A stretch of 64,000 bases of DNA. Source: Sphingomonas sp. PP-F2F-A104-K0414. Lineage in GTDB: Bacteria > Pseudomonadota > Alphaproteobacteria > Sphingomonadales > Sphingomonadaceae. Shown here piece by piece: positions 8,052 to 16,790 of the stretch. Under the pieces are notes generated by a model. That model did no database searches and was not told where the DNA came from. It saw only the letters and a program-made list of their open reading frames with translations. The position numbers were made by a program, and so were the translations under genes. The first letter of the stretch is position 1. Every line of letters begins with the position of its first letter. The DNA is taken from NCBI RefSeq assembly GCF_004340945.1, contig NZ_SLYD01000011.1, positions 1 through 64,000 of the forward strand, written 5' to 3'.

Positions 8052-9118
8052 GCTTCAGCTCCCGTTGGCCGATCGCCCGCCCATGCACGCGCAATGAGGT
8101 TCCGGATCGCGTCACGCTCTAACGGGCGCGGGTTCCAATACGCGTTCTCCACAGCGTGATCGGCCGAGGTCTCCACCCCTTTCTTGGGCATCCCGATGTC
8201 CTTCAGTGCGCGGGGCGCATCGACCTTGCGAGCGAGCACGAACAGGGCCTCGGCGGGATCATCTGTATCGAGCGCGCGTCGCATGGCCGCCATCGCGTCG
8301 GGGATCGCGGGCGCGTTATAAGCAACGGCATGCGGCAAGATGATCGTATGGGTTTCGGCGTGGGGTAGGTCGAAGTCACCGCCGATGGTGTGACAAAGCT
8401 TGTGGTGCAGCGCCATGCCTACCGAGCCCAGCACGAAACCGCATAGCCAAGCTCCATATTGCGCGTCCTCGCGCGCCTCGACGTCGCCGCCATCCGCGAC
8501 GACCCGGGGCAAGGCCGACGCCAGCGAGCGAATTCCCTCCTCCGCGACCAAGCGCATGATCGGGTTGGCGTCCTTGGCGTACAGCCCTTCGACCGCGTGG
8601 GCGATGGCGTTGATGCCGCTCGTTCCAGAAATGCCGGCGGGCAGCCCCATCGTCAGGTCTACATCATAGATCACCGCCTCGGGGAGGATCGACGGCGACC
8701 GGCGGGTCGTCTTCCGCCCGTTCTTCGTCTCGCCGAGTATCGGGGTCATCTCGGACCCGGCGTAGGTGGTGGGCACGGCAATCTGGAAGACGTCGGTCCG
8801 GACGGCCAGCGCCTTGCCGAGCCCGATCGTCGAGCCACCACCGAACGAAACGACGCAATCTGCACCGCTGGCGCGCAACTCGGCCAAGGCGCGCTCCGTC
8901 ACCTCCACCGGCGTGTGCATCGTCGCGTCGGTGAAGCTGCCTACAATGGCGTCGCCAAGGCCGGCGACCGCGGCGCGGGCCTGGTCGACCTGCTGAGGCG
9001 TTGAGAGGAGCATGGCGCGCTCGACGCCGTGCCGCTCCATGACCTCGTGCAGTCGCGAGACCGACCCGCGACCGAACGTGACGTGACTCGGCAGGGCCTC
9101 GTAGATGAAGTCCTTCAT
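8048..9118 (-). CDS. hapF: Maleylacetate reductase
   Basis: 356 residues of the iron-containing alcohol dehydrogenase superfamily. It reduces maleylacetate to 3-oxoadipate with NAD(P)H. The nucleotide loop is VVSFGGGSTIGLGKAL, followed by PTTYAGSEMTPI. Candidate metal-site residues lie in NAIAHAVEGLY, HHKLCHTIGG and LPHAETHTIILPHA. The frame extends 17 codons upstream into hapE, but MKDFIYEALPSHVTFGRGS is the conserved N-terminus, so the ATG at 9118 is chosen; it lies five bases after the hapE stop. This enzyme is where the hydroquinone and hydroxyquinol branches meet. Confidence 0.93.
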   Translation of the reverse strand: MKDFIYEALPSHVTFGRGSVSRLHEVMERHGVERAMLLSTPQQVDQARAAVAGLGDAIVGSFTDATMHTPVEVTERALAELRASGADCVVSFGGGSTIGLGKALAVRTDVFQIAVPTTYAGSEMTPILGETKNGRKTTRRSPSILPEAVIYDVDLTMGLPAGISGTSGINAIAHAVEGLYAKDANPIMRLVAEEGIRSLASALPRVVADGGDVEAREDAQYGAWLCGFVLGSVGMALHHKLCHTIGGDFDLPHAETHTIILPHAVAYNAPAIPDAMAAMRRALDTDDPAEALFVLARKVDAPRALKDIGMPKKGVETSADHAVENAYWNPRPLERDAIRNLIARAWAGDRPTGAEA

Positions 9119-9123
9119 GCCGC

Positions 9124-10614
9124 TCACCGCTTGTAGAAGGGCGGGATCTGGGCGTCGACGTTGACCCACACCGATTTCGTGACCGTGTATTCGCGCATTG
9201 CCTCGAAACCCATCTCGCGGCCGTAGCCCGACTGGCCGACCCCGCCGAAAGGCGATCCGGGATGGACGCGCTTGTAGCAGTTGATCCAGACCATGCCGGC
9301 GTGCAGTCGTTTCGCGAAGCGATGGGCGCGGGTGATGTCCTGCGTCCAGAGACCGGCCCCCAGTCCATAGTCGGTGCCGTTTGCGATCTCGAGCGCTTCT
9401 TCGTCGGTCTGGAAGGTGAGGACCGTGACGAACGGACCAAACACCTCTTCCTGAGCGACGCGATGGTCCGGCTTCGCCCGCACGATCGTCGGTTCGACGA
9501 AGCAGCCCGCGGCGAATTCGTCACCCTCGGGGCGTTTCCCCCCGGTCAGTACCTCGCCGCCCTGTTCCTTGGCGATCTCCACGAAAGAAAGTACGCGCTC
9601 CTGATGGAGGCGGGAGGTCAGCGGACCCATCTCGGTCTCGGGATCGAGCGGATCACCGATCTTGATCGACCGCGCGAGCGCTGCGAATTTTTCGAGAAAC
9701 TCCTCCGCGATCGCCTCATGCAGGATCAGGCGAGAGCCAGCGATGCAGGCCTGTCCCTGATTGTGGAAGATCGCGAACGCCGACCCGCCGATCGCAGCGG
9801 CGATGTTCGCGTCTTGGAAGACGATGTTGGGGCCCTTGCCGCCCAGCTCAAGCTGCACTTTCTTGAGGTTGGAGGCGGATGCCTGCACGATGCGACGACC
9901 GGTTGCAGTGGACCCCGTGAAGGCAACCTTGCCGATGTCTGGATGCTCAGCGATACGCTGCCCCGCGGTGTGGCCATAACCCGTGACGATATTCACCACG
10001 CCGTTGGGAATCCCGACCTGCTGCATGAGTTCACCGATCCGGAGCGTGGAGAGTGGCGTAATCTCTGAGGGTTTGATCACGACCGTGTTTCCCGCTGCCA
10101 GGGCGGGACCCATCTTCCAGCTCGTGAACATCAACGGGAAGTTCCAGGGGACGATCGCTCCCACGACCCCGATCGGCTCGCGTTCGACATAGTTCAGGAA
10201 GCCAGCGTCGACCGGAATGACCGAGCCTTCAAGCTTGTCTGCCATGCCACCGAAGTAACGGAAGCACAGGACGGTCCGCGGCACGTCCAAGGAGAGGCAG
10301 TCCCTGATCGGGTGCCCGGTGTCCATTGCCTCGAGTCGAGCCAGATTGGCAGCGTCTGCCTCGATTGCGTCGGCCAGCTTCAAGAGCAAGCGTCCGCGCT
10401 CGTGAGCCGCCAGCGCCCTCCAGCCCGGCAGGGCGCGCTGTGCTGCGACGACGGCCTTATCGACGTCCGCCGCAGTCGCCTCCGCAATGTCTGTCAGCTT
10501 CTCGCCATTGTACGGGTTCTCGACGGCGATGGTGCCGCCCTCGACGCCATCACACCACTGACCACCGATGAAGAGCTTGGACTGGATCGTAGGCAGGGGA
10601 TCATTGAGCGCCAT
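9124..10614 (-). CDS. hapE: 4-Hydroxymuconic semialdehyde dehydrogenase
   Basis: 496 residues of the NAD(P)-dependent aldehyde dehydrogenase family. Visible catalytic parts are Asn158 (VPWNFPLMF), Glu256 (QLELGGKGPN) and Cys290 (NQGQACIAGS), plus the FTGSTATGR cofactor loop. By context it oxidises 4-hydroxymuconic semialdehyde, the product of hydroquinone cleavage by HapCD, to maleylacetate. It lies 15 bp after the porin gene and five bases before hapF. Family membership alone would also allow other aldehydes; the cluster decides the substrate. Confidence 0.88.
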   Translation of the reverse strand: MALNDPLPTIQSKLFIGGQWCDGVEGGTIAVENPYNGEKLTDIAEATAADVDKAVVAAQRALPGWRALAAHERGRLLLKLADAIEADAANLARLEAMDTGHPIRDCLSLDVPRTVLCFRYFGGMADKLEGSVIPVDAGFLNYVEREPIGVVGAIVPWNFPLMFTSWKMGPALAAGNTVVIKPSEITPLSTLRIGELMQQVGIPNGVVNIVTGYGHTAGQRIAEHPDIGKVAFTGSTATGRRIVQASASNLKKVQLELGGKGPNIVFQDANIAAAIGGSAFAIFHNQGQACIAGSRLILHEAIAEEFLEKFAALARSIKIGDPLDPETEMGPLTSRLHQERVLSFVEIAKEQGGEVLTGGKRPEGDEFAAGCFVEPTIVRAKPDHRVAQEEVFGPFVTVLTFQTDEEALEIANGTDYGLGAGLWTQDITRAHRFAKRLHAGMVWINCYKRVHPGSPFGGVGQSGYGREMGFEAMREYTVTKSVWVNVDAQIPPFYKR

Positions 10615-10629
10615 GGGATGGCTCCTTCG

Positions 10630-12021
10630 TCAAAACAGGAAGAAAATGTTCGCCAGGCCAACCGCCTGTTGGTTCTTGGTATTGTTATCGAAGAGCCGGC
10701 CCGCACCTGTGTGATCGTCGTAGCGGACCTCGCCACGAACCCTCACGTCCGGTGACAATTGCCATTCGACGTTCGCGGTTGCTCCGAAAACGTCGCCGCG
10801 CGCGGTGTTCCAGAGGGCGTGGGCGCCCTTCTCGTCGTTGAACCATTCGCCGCGGGCGTTGAGGAACACGGTCGGCGCAAGCGCGTAGCGCGCGCTGACG
10901 TTCGCACCGTACCACTTTGCCTTCTCGGTGATCGCAAACGGCACGAACTTCACGTCGCCGGGCATCTGCTGCCCATAGGTGCCCTCGAACGCGACGCTGA
11001 GCTTCGTCGAGAGCGTTTGCGTGACAACGAGGTAGGTCGACAGGCGTCCGAGATACTTCCCGGTCGAGCTTGATGCGAAATACGGGGAACCGCCTCGACC
11101 AGGCCCCGGGCCGAAGTCCTCATCACCGTTGCCGTAGATCCCTTCCAGATCGATCCAGGTGTTCATGTCAACGCTGCGCCAGCGCAGCGCGCCGATGAAC
11201 GAGGGATCGCCTTTCTCGTTGGTCCAGTTGTTCCACCCTTTGACGATGCCGGCCTCGACACCAAGGAGGCCGAAGGTGGGCGAATTCACGACACGGGATT
11301 CGACCAGAACGCCGACATGCTTGGCCGGACCATGCTGAAACGCATAGGTGTGGGTTGCGAACCAGTTTGGCGGCGTGAAGGCGTAGCCAATCTCGTTCTC
11401 GAGCGGCGTCTGGAAACTACCCACCATCACACTGGTCCCCTCAAGCACCGGCAGATAGAATTCGAGATAGGCCTGGGTGAGGCCGAACTTCAGCCCATCG
11501 TTACGGTCGAAGCGTGTGTTGCCGTCGATGCCCAGTGTCTTCAGAAATTGAACGTCCTCGCCGTAGATCGCGGTGACGTTGAAATCGACCGTGACCTTGT
11601 CGCTCTTTGGCCCAGGAAACGGCCCGATGCGGTTATGGACTGCTGCGCCCGGGCCGAACGAGAACGGCGGGCATGCCCGCCCGCTGCACGCCATCAAGGC
11701 GGCCTGGTTCAGATTGAATCCGTCGGTCGTGTTGAAGAACGCTCCTGGCGAAACGTCCTTGCTGTCGTTGCTGGATACGAGAGCAGCGCCCTCGGCCCAG
11801 CCAAGCAGCATGATCTTGTGCTCTTCCAACGCGTCACCGAACAACGCTCTGCCGAGCGCCCCGGCAGCCCGAGGGGGCGGTGGCGCTGGTGCAGCCTCCG
11901 GAGCGGTCTGCGGCGTACCGGGCGCGGCTTGCGCATTAGCGCCAAGATCCTGAGCCATGGCAGGCGCAGTCAATCCAGCGACCGCGCCCGCCGCCGCGAG
12001 CGCGAGCAGTTTTTTCTTCAT
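10630..12021 (-). CDS. Outer-membrane beta-barrel porin (BBP2-like)
   Basis: 463 residues from the ATG at 12021. It begins MKKKLLALAAAGAVAGL, a cleavable signal ending APAMAQ, which argues against the start 20 codons upstream. A Pro/Ala-rich linker follows (about residues 30-52), then repeated amphipathic strands ending in a final Phe (FFLF), the outer-membrane assembly signal. It resembles the putative beta-barrel porin-2 family. It sits between hapD and hapE inside the operon, which is unusual for the cluster, and probably lets the aromatic substrate cross the outer membrane. Confidence 0.8.
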   Translation of the reverse strand: MKKKLLALAAAGAVAGLTAPAMAQDLGANAQAAPGTPQTAPEAAPAPPPPRAAGALGRALFGDALEEHKIMLLGWAEGAALVSSNDSKDVSPGAFFNTTDGFNLNQAALMACSGRACPPFSFGPGAAVHNRIGPFPGPKSDKVTVDFNVTAIYGEDVQFLKTLGIDGNTRFDRNDGLKFGLTQAYLEFYLPVLEGTSVMVGSFQTPLENEIGYAFTPPNWFATHTYAFQHGPAKHVGVLVESRVVNSPTFGLLGVEAGIVKGWNNWTNEKGDPSFIGALRWRSVDMNTWIDLEGIYGNGDEDFGPGPGRGGSPYFASSSTGKYLGRLSTYLVVTQTLSTKLSVAFEGTYGQQMPGDVKFVPFAITEKAKWYGANVSARYALAPTVFLNARGEWFNDEKGAHALWNTARGDVFGATANVEWQLSPDVRVRGEVRYDDHTGAGRLFDNNTKNQQAVGLANIFFLF

Positions 12022-12086
12022 CCCCGTTACCATCTCCATGCGGCCCGGGCCGTTGACCGCCCGGTACCGCTTCCTCTGCATGATGA

Positions 12087-13118
12087 TCAGAATTGGACCG
12101 GCGTGACCGGGGCCGTGCCGTCGGCGATCATCTGCGGGATTTTCGAGGATCCATTCTCCCAGACCAGCAGCATCGATCGCTTGGTCGAGAAGCCCTGGTG
12201 CCGGATGTCGGCAGGCATGCAGCAGATGTCGCCAGCGCGCGCGAGAACGCGGGCGCGGGGTTTGCCGCTCTCCTTGTCCTTCACCTCCCAGGTGATTTCA
12301 TCGGACAGCTGAAGGAACCATTCACAGCGATCGTTGCCGTGCTCGACCGGCAGAATGAACTCCTCCGACGTCGGGCAGAAGAGACTATCACCGACGACCG
12401 AGCAGACGCTTGGGTTCCACGTCACGTCCGAGCGTGAAAGGTAGCCGAAGAGGTTGTAGCCGCTCACCTCGTGCTCGAAGCCCGGTTCCGCTTCGACGAG
12501 TGGCTGATCCTGGGCGACGTCGGCAAACTGTCGATTGACCGGAAAGCCGATCTCGTCGGTACGCACAGGGGTGTCACCCGGCAGGCCCACCATCCGGCGC
12601 GCGGTCACGCGCTCGCGACCGACCGCGTCATCGTTGCCGCCCTTCTTCACGCCCCAGGGAGCGCCCGTTTCCATCGGAGCGGCAAAGGGGTCATAGCCTT
12701 CGATGGTCCAGTCGGAGAGCAGTTCCTTGAACTTGCCCATCAGTGCCTCGGATTGAAAACGCTCTTCGTAGTCGCGGCCAGCGTTACGGTAGGCATCGTT
12801 GAAGCGGCCGGCGAACATCGTCACCTCGCCATAGTGATTGATGGTGCCAAACACGCCGTCGAAATTCACGACACCATAGAAGAACCCCCACGCCACGTCG
12901 CGCATCATCGCGCGAAGGAAGACGTCGATCGGGATGATGTGCGTCCCACCCGGCCAGGAAAGCCGTGCGAAATACTCATCGCGCATGAAGTGAAAGCCGC
13001 CAGCCCGGAAAGACCGGTAGCCGGTTTGGTTGCTGATCTGCAGCGTCTCCGTATCGGTGCTCGCCGTGCTGGGGGACTGCGATGCAATTTCAGCATCGAG
13101 TGTGAGCGACATGGCCAT
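12087..13118 (-). CDS. hapD: Hydroquinone 1,2-dioxygenase, large (iron-binding) subunit
   Basis: 343 residues (about 38 kDa), the size known for HapD/PnpD. With HapC it cleaves hydroquinone to 4-hydroxymuconic semialdehyde. The unusual iron ligand set described for PnpD (His, Asn, Glu, His) is fully present: His260, Asn262 and Glu266 in VEHGNDRCEWF and His307 in PADIRHQGFS. The 47-residue spacing between the two His equals that in PnpD (256 to 303). The ATG at 13118 follows GGAG; the longer open frame is not needed. It lies 35 bp after hapC. Confidence 0.93.
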   Translation of the reverse strand: MAMSLTLDAEIASQSPSTASTDTETLQISNQTGYRSFRAGGFHFMRDEYFARLSWPGGTHIIPIDVFLRAMMRDVAWGFFYGVVNFDGVFGTINHYGEVTMFAGRFNDAYRNAGRDYEERFQSEALMGKFKELLSDWTIEGYDPFAAPMETGAPWGVKKGGNDDAVGRERVTARRMVGLPGDTPVRTDEIGFPVNRQFADVAQDQPLVEAEPGFEHEVSGYNLFGYLSRSDVTWNPSVCSVVGDSLFCPTSEEFILPVEHGNDRCEWFLQLSDEITWEVKDKESGKPRARVLARAGDICCMPADIRHQGFSTKRSMLLVWENGSSKIPQMIADGTAPVTPVQF

Positions 13119-13153
13119 AGTTCGATCTCCTGGATTACGGGTTACGGCGCGGC

Positions 13154-13666
13154 TCAGGCCGCTTCGGTCTGACAGATCTCCGCCCATTTCTGGACAGTGA
13201 CATCGCCGACGATGGTCTGGAGGAGGATCACGCTCGGGCTGCTGGCATGAAAGCGGTATGCAGCCCCCACCGGGAGCAGTGCCTGGTGGCCCCGCCGCAG
13301 CACGACACGGCCCATCTTCTGGCCGTCGGGCAACGCTTCCGAGATTTCAACGGCGCCGTCCTTCTCGGGATCGACGTAGGCGTCCGGATTGGCGAGCTTG
13401 ACGAAGTGGACCTCGACCTCGCCATCCATGCACACGACGAATTCGTCGTGTGCGCAGGTGTACCAGGGGGATACGCCCTCCGCGCGCGCAGCTTCGATCA
13501 CATATTCGAAGTTGATGCCGACCGCGATGCGCTCGTAGGGGGCGCCCTTTTCGGCGACCTCGAAAACGTTCGAAAAAACGTAGTTGCGCGGGTCGTCGTC
13601 GATGATCTCGACGCCGCCCTTGTGATAGTCCTCCAGGGACCCAAAACGCGTGATGACCTCAGGCAT
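13154..13666 (-). CDS. hapC: Hydroquinone 1,2-dioxygenase, small subunit
   Basis: 170 residues (about 19 kDa), matching the small subunit of two-component hydroquinone dioxygenases. It is a cupin-like protein with the conserved FSNVFEVAEKGAPYERI, SPWYTCAHDEFVVCMDGEVEV, RRGHQALLPVGAAYRF and VQKWAEICQ stretches. It pairs with HapD and has no complete metal site of its own in this family. The ATG at 13666 is preceded by GGAGATGGAAG. It is the first gene of the operon, 146 bp below the AraC-type regulator on the same strand; that gap should hold the operon promoter. Confidence 0.92.
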   Translation of the reverse strand: MPEVITRFGSLEDYHKGGVEIIDDDPRNYVFSNVFEVAEKGAPYERIAVGINFEYVIEAARAEGVSPWYTCAHDEFVVCMDGEVEVHFVKLANPDAYVDPEKDGAVEISEALPDGQKMGRVVLRRGHQALLPVGAAYRFHASSPSVILLQTIVGDVTVQKWAEICQTEAA

Positions 13667-13812
13667 CTTCCATCTCCTATATGCGCCGCCTCGATCAGGC
13701 GGTCGTTGAGCCGTCTTGCTGAGTGTGACGGCTCGGGCTGGGAGAAGGCTATGCCGTGGCAGGCGTCCTATCCTGCACGAAGCGAGCGTGCTTAGGCACA
13801 ATTCGGACGGGA

Positions 13813-14712
13813 TCAGTCGGCCAAGGATTTCCGGTAGGCTGCGGGGGTCACGCCGAGCTGGCGCCCGAACAGGCGGGTCATATGCTCCTGATGGCTGAAA
13901 CCGCACTGGTACGCGATCTCGGCGATGGAAAGCCGGGTGGACAGCAGGTCGCGAGCGCGCGTGACCCGTGCCTCCATAAGATACTGATGTGGCGAGGTCC
14001 CCGTCGTACGCTTGAATTGGCGGGCAAAATGGATCGGGCTGAGCCCGGCTGCCGCGGCAAGCTGCTCGATGTTGAGTGCCTCGTCCATCTGATCCTCGAT
14101 CAGCTCGCGAACAGCATTCATCTGATAAGGCTGCAAGCCGGTGATCCGAGGGAGGTCCTGCTGTAACCCGGTCGAATGATGGCGCACCAACTGTGCAGCA
14201 AGGAGGCGGGCTATGCCATCAGCGAAAAAGTCAGATTGCTGATCCTCCAGCATCTGGCAGGCCATCCTGCCGAGCTGTTCGATCAAGCCGTCATGCTCGC
14301 CCAACCGGGGTATGAACTGCAGGGATGCGGGATCGCCTTTGCAAAGCTCACTCGCCGCGGCTGTGACCAATTTCGACCGGACATACAGATGAACGGTTTC
14401 GAGCGGGGCGAGCAAAGACACCCCGAAATCGCGTTTGGGCGGCAGAATGAAGAGACCCCCCACCGTAATCCGGGATCGACTGCGTTCCCCGCTAAAATCC
14501 CGTTCAACCTTCACGGGCCCGCTCAGGTGAACGATGATCAGGTGGTCGTCCCGACCGGCAAATCGGTCAGAATATGGCTGCTCCAGCTGACGCGAGACAT
14601 ACAAAGAGCGCCATGCCAACGTGTCGCTGGTCGCGATCTTCTTATGCTCCGGACGAAGCAAGATACCGTGCGTGTCCGAGACACCTAAAGGCACGTCGTC
14701 GTCCGGCCTCAT
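13813..14712 (-). CDS. AraC-family regulator of the hydroquinone operon
   Basis: 299 residues. The C-terminal 100 carry two helix-turn-helix motifs (LNIEQLAAAAGLSPIHFARQFKRTTG and LSIAEIAYQCGFSHQEHMTRLFGR, in part) and the AraC signature ending GVTPAAYRKSL. The N-terminal 180 form an effector-binding domain of the AraC-binding-like kind. It is encoded just upstream of hapC on the same strand, so it most likely activates the hap operon in response to an aromatic inducer. Which compound binds cannot be told. Confidence 0.85.
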   Translation of the reverse strand: MRPDDDVPLGVSDTHGILLRPEHKKIATSDTLAWRSLYVSRQLEQPYSDRFAGRDDHLIIVHLSGPVKVERDFSGERSRSRITVGGLFILPPKRDFGVSLLAPLETVHLYVRSKLVTAAASELCKGDPASLQFIPRLGEHDGLIEQLGRMACQMLEDQQSDFFADGIARLLAAQLVRHHSTGLQQDLPRITGLQPYQMNAVRELIEDQMDEALNIEQLAAAAGLSPIHFARQFKRTTGTSPHQYLMEARVTRARDLLSTRLSIAEIAYQCGFSHQEHMTRLFGRQLGVTPAAYRKSLAD

Positions 14713-15308
14713 CCTATCCTCTCCGGTGCGTCCGCCGGTTCATTGCCGCGGGGTCACCACGCATATTGAACGTACATAGGCCGTTACGGTTATCTCGACA
14801 ATAGAGGGCAAAACCGCGCCCTCCACGCGAGACTGTTCCCAAGAAGTCCTGCCCGGACTGGCGGTCAGTATCGGCATTCCTGGCAGCGATCGTGGAGGAA
14901 GACCGGACTGCGGCGGCGCGCGGTGCAAACTACCTGCCCAGCTGCTGCAGGGGACCGCGCGGAATAGCATCAAGCGGGCTTCGCTGTGCAGCCGTTACGG
15001 TAAGGCCTGAGTCACCGTTTGCAGATTCTGGGCCTCTGAACCGCCCTGGGTCACTCCGTAGTGGGGCGGTGCGAACATCCTCATTAGCCCGCCGGGTCAC
15101 CGAAGGCCGGCTGAGCCGTGCGTCGCCCGTCGCGCCGGTGTGATTCTTCAGGAACGATCACGCTGTCACCGGTCCACTACTGAATCACCTTGGTCAGCTT
15201 GCGGAGACGGATGAAGACGGTGTGCGATCAATTAGCTTCTCTTCAATATTGCGAGGGTGATCGCCCTTCGGTGAGCGCCGGCAATGGTGAAGTGAATGTT
15301 GGCACCTG
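14713..15308. other. Gap of about 600 bp with no convincing gene
   Basis: The short open frames here lack ribosome sites, and their products do not look like proteins. The decamer GCCGTTACGG(T) occurs twice, near 14781 and 14991, in the same orientation. The stretch marks the boundary between the hydroquinone operon and the SDR/TonB/BVMO block. Confidence 0.5.
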
Positions 15309-16124
15309 TTACGCAGGCGCCTCGACAGGTTCGAAAGCCGCGCGGATCCGAGCGTGGAATTCTTCGACCATTGGCCAGAGTTCAGGATTGGTCACGATGA
15401 TTTCCCGATTGGCTTCGATGCCGCTAACGGCGATTTGCGCTGCAGCATCAGCGGACATGCCCTCGACCGTGAGCGCCTCGGGCAGTTCCCGATGTTCACG
15501 AGAAAGTGTCACCGGACGCAAGGCGATCATATTGGTAGTGATGTTGGTGGCAATCAGACCAGGGCAGAACGCGCTGACGCCGATGCCGTGCGAGGAAAGT
15601 GCCGTGCGCACGTCCAGGCTGATCGCGAGGACTGCCATCTTTGTCGCGGAATAGAGCCCCTGATTCCATCCTTCGATTACAACCAAACCTGCCAAGGACG
15701 ATGTGTTGAGGATATGGCCGCCATTACCGCGTGCCTTCATTCGGGGGATTGCGGCCTTCAGCACGTTCATGACGCCGAAGACATTCACGTGGACTAGCCA
15801 ATCGAAAAATCCGTCTTCCATGGTATCGAGCGGATTTCCTGCATCGCCGATGCCAGCATTGTTGATCACGATATCTAGCCGTCCAAAGTGATCGTCGACT
15901 TCCGCGACTGCTGCGTAAACCGCTTCTCGGTCCGTCACATCGAGAGGCACGGTTAGCACTTCGACGCCCAATGAGCCTATTGCGGTACCGGCTGCTTCAA
16001 GCGCGTCGCGCTGGATATCGGCTAGGGCAATTTTCGCGCCGCGCTGTGCAAGGGCTGTGGCGATGGCAAGCCCAATCCCGCTCGCTCCGCCGGTGACGAA
16101 CGCAACCTTGTCACGATATTCCAT
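15309..16124 (-). CDS. Short-chain dehydrogenase/reductase (probable alcohol dehydrogenase)
   Basis: 271 residues of the classical SDR type. It has the cofactor motif TGGASGIG (residues 9-16), the acidic residue of LADIQRD that points to NAD(H), the NNAG motif, the active-site Ser in LNTSSLAG and Tyr-x3-Lys in LYSATKMAV. The ATG at 16124 has AGAGGAGCT in front and removes 11 non-conserved codons. It is divergent from the TonB receptor. In this block it may oxidise an alcohol to the ketone used by the monooxygenase at 24455; the substrate is inferred. Confidence 0.85.
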   Translation of the reverse strand: MEYRDKVAFVTGGASGIGLAIATALAQRGAKIALADIQRDALEAAGTAIGSLGVEVLTVPLDVTDREAVYAAVAEVDDHFGRLDIVINNAGIGDAGNPLDTMEDGFFDWLVHVNVFGVMNVLKAAIPRMKARGNGGHILNTSSLAGLVVIEGWNQGLYSATKMAVLAISLDVRTALSSHGIGVSAFCPGLIATNITTNMIALRPVTLSREHRELPEALTVEGMSADAAAQIAVSGIEANREIIVTNPELWPMVEEFHARIRAAFEPVEAPA

Positions 16125-16539
16125 TGTTCGAGCTCCTCTTTGATTCGACCTTATCATGTCGGTGTGGCGTGATCGGTTCGGCTAACCTCAAGGCGCGTCC
16201 TGATGAGACGCATCTCCAGCATTGGACGACCGGCGAAAGGGTGATCGCCCAGTTGAAACACCGAAGCGAAACAGGGATGCGATATTCGAGCGCGTATTGT
16301 GTGGGGCGGGGGCGAAGGGCTTCGCTGACGAGATCCGCCTTCACATGAAACAAGATTGCTCATCTTGGTGCAAAACGGGCGGCGTTGGGCCGTCGTTTTC
16401 ATAATGGTCATGCCGATAAAAGCCTGCACAGCATCGACTCTCCTATTTTTTTCTTCGCTGATGAAATCCATCGGCTGGCAGGCGGCGCCAACGAAGACCC
16501 ATCGCTGTTGGCCGGATACTGAAGCAGCGGCCTACCGGC

Positions 16540-16558
16540 GTCACCCGACTAAGGTTGG
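16540..16558 (-). promoter_or_regulatory. Putative LuxR/MalT-type operator, copy 1
   Basis: On the minus strand it reads CCAACCTTAGTCGGGTGAC. It matches copy 3 (24131) at all but two positions and copy 2 (16665) at all but three. Facing the SDR side of the divergent region, it may serve that promoter. Confidence 0.5.
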
Positions 16559-16664
16559 CGCAACCGGATCAGGGGTCGTTTGGAGGTTTGCGGCTTGTGA
16601 GAAATAAGGCTCCCGGCCGCCGAAATGCCTAGCTCGGAGCGAACATCGTATTCTTAGGCTGGAG

Positions 16665-16684
16665 CCAACCTTCGTTAGGTGACG
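16665..16684 (+). promoter_or_regulatory. Putative LuxR/MalT-type operator, copy 2
   Basis: CCAACCTTCGTTAGGTGACG, 107 bp before the TonB receptor start. It is identical to copy 3 at 24131 except for one base. Such long conservation in two otherwise unrelated intergenic regions points to a shared regulator, most simply the LuxR protein encoded at 21312. Confidence 0.6.
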
Positions 16685-16790
16685 CTGGAACTGTACTCCC
16701 TAGTCCCAAATCTGCGCCATTCAGCACCGCACTTCTGACCGCCGAGGCTAGAGGTTGCGAGAAGCACAATAAGGCGAAGAGGGGATTTAC

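Larger units (their letters stand above)
16125..16790. promoter_or_regulatory. Divergent control region between SDR and TonB receptor
   Basis: 666 bp without a gene. It contains two copies, in opposite orientation, of the motif that also lies upstream of the BVMO gene (16540-16558 and 16665-16684, listed separately). It should drive the receptor to the right and the SDR to the left. Confidence 0.6.

Noticed and set aside
14713..15308. Small gene between the AraC and SDR genes
   Set aside because: Frames are short, lack ribosome sites and give Pro/Arg/Gly-rich products on both strands.
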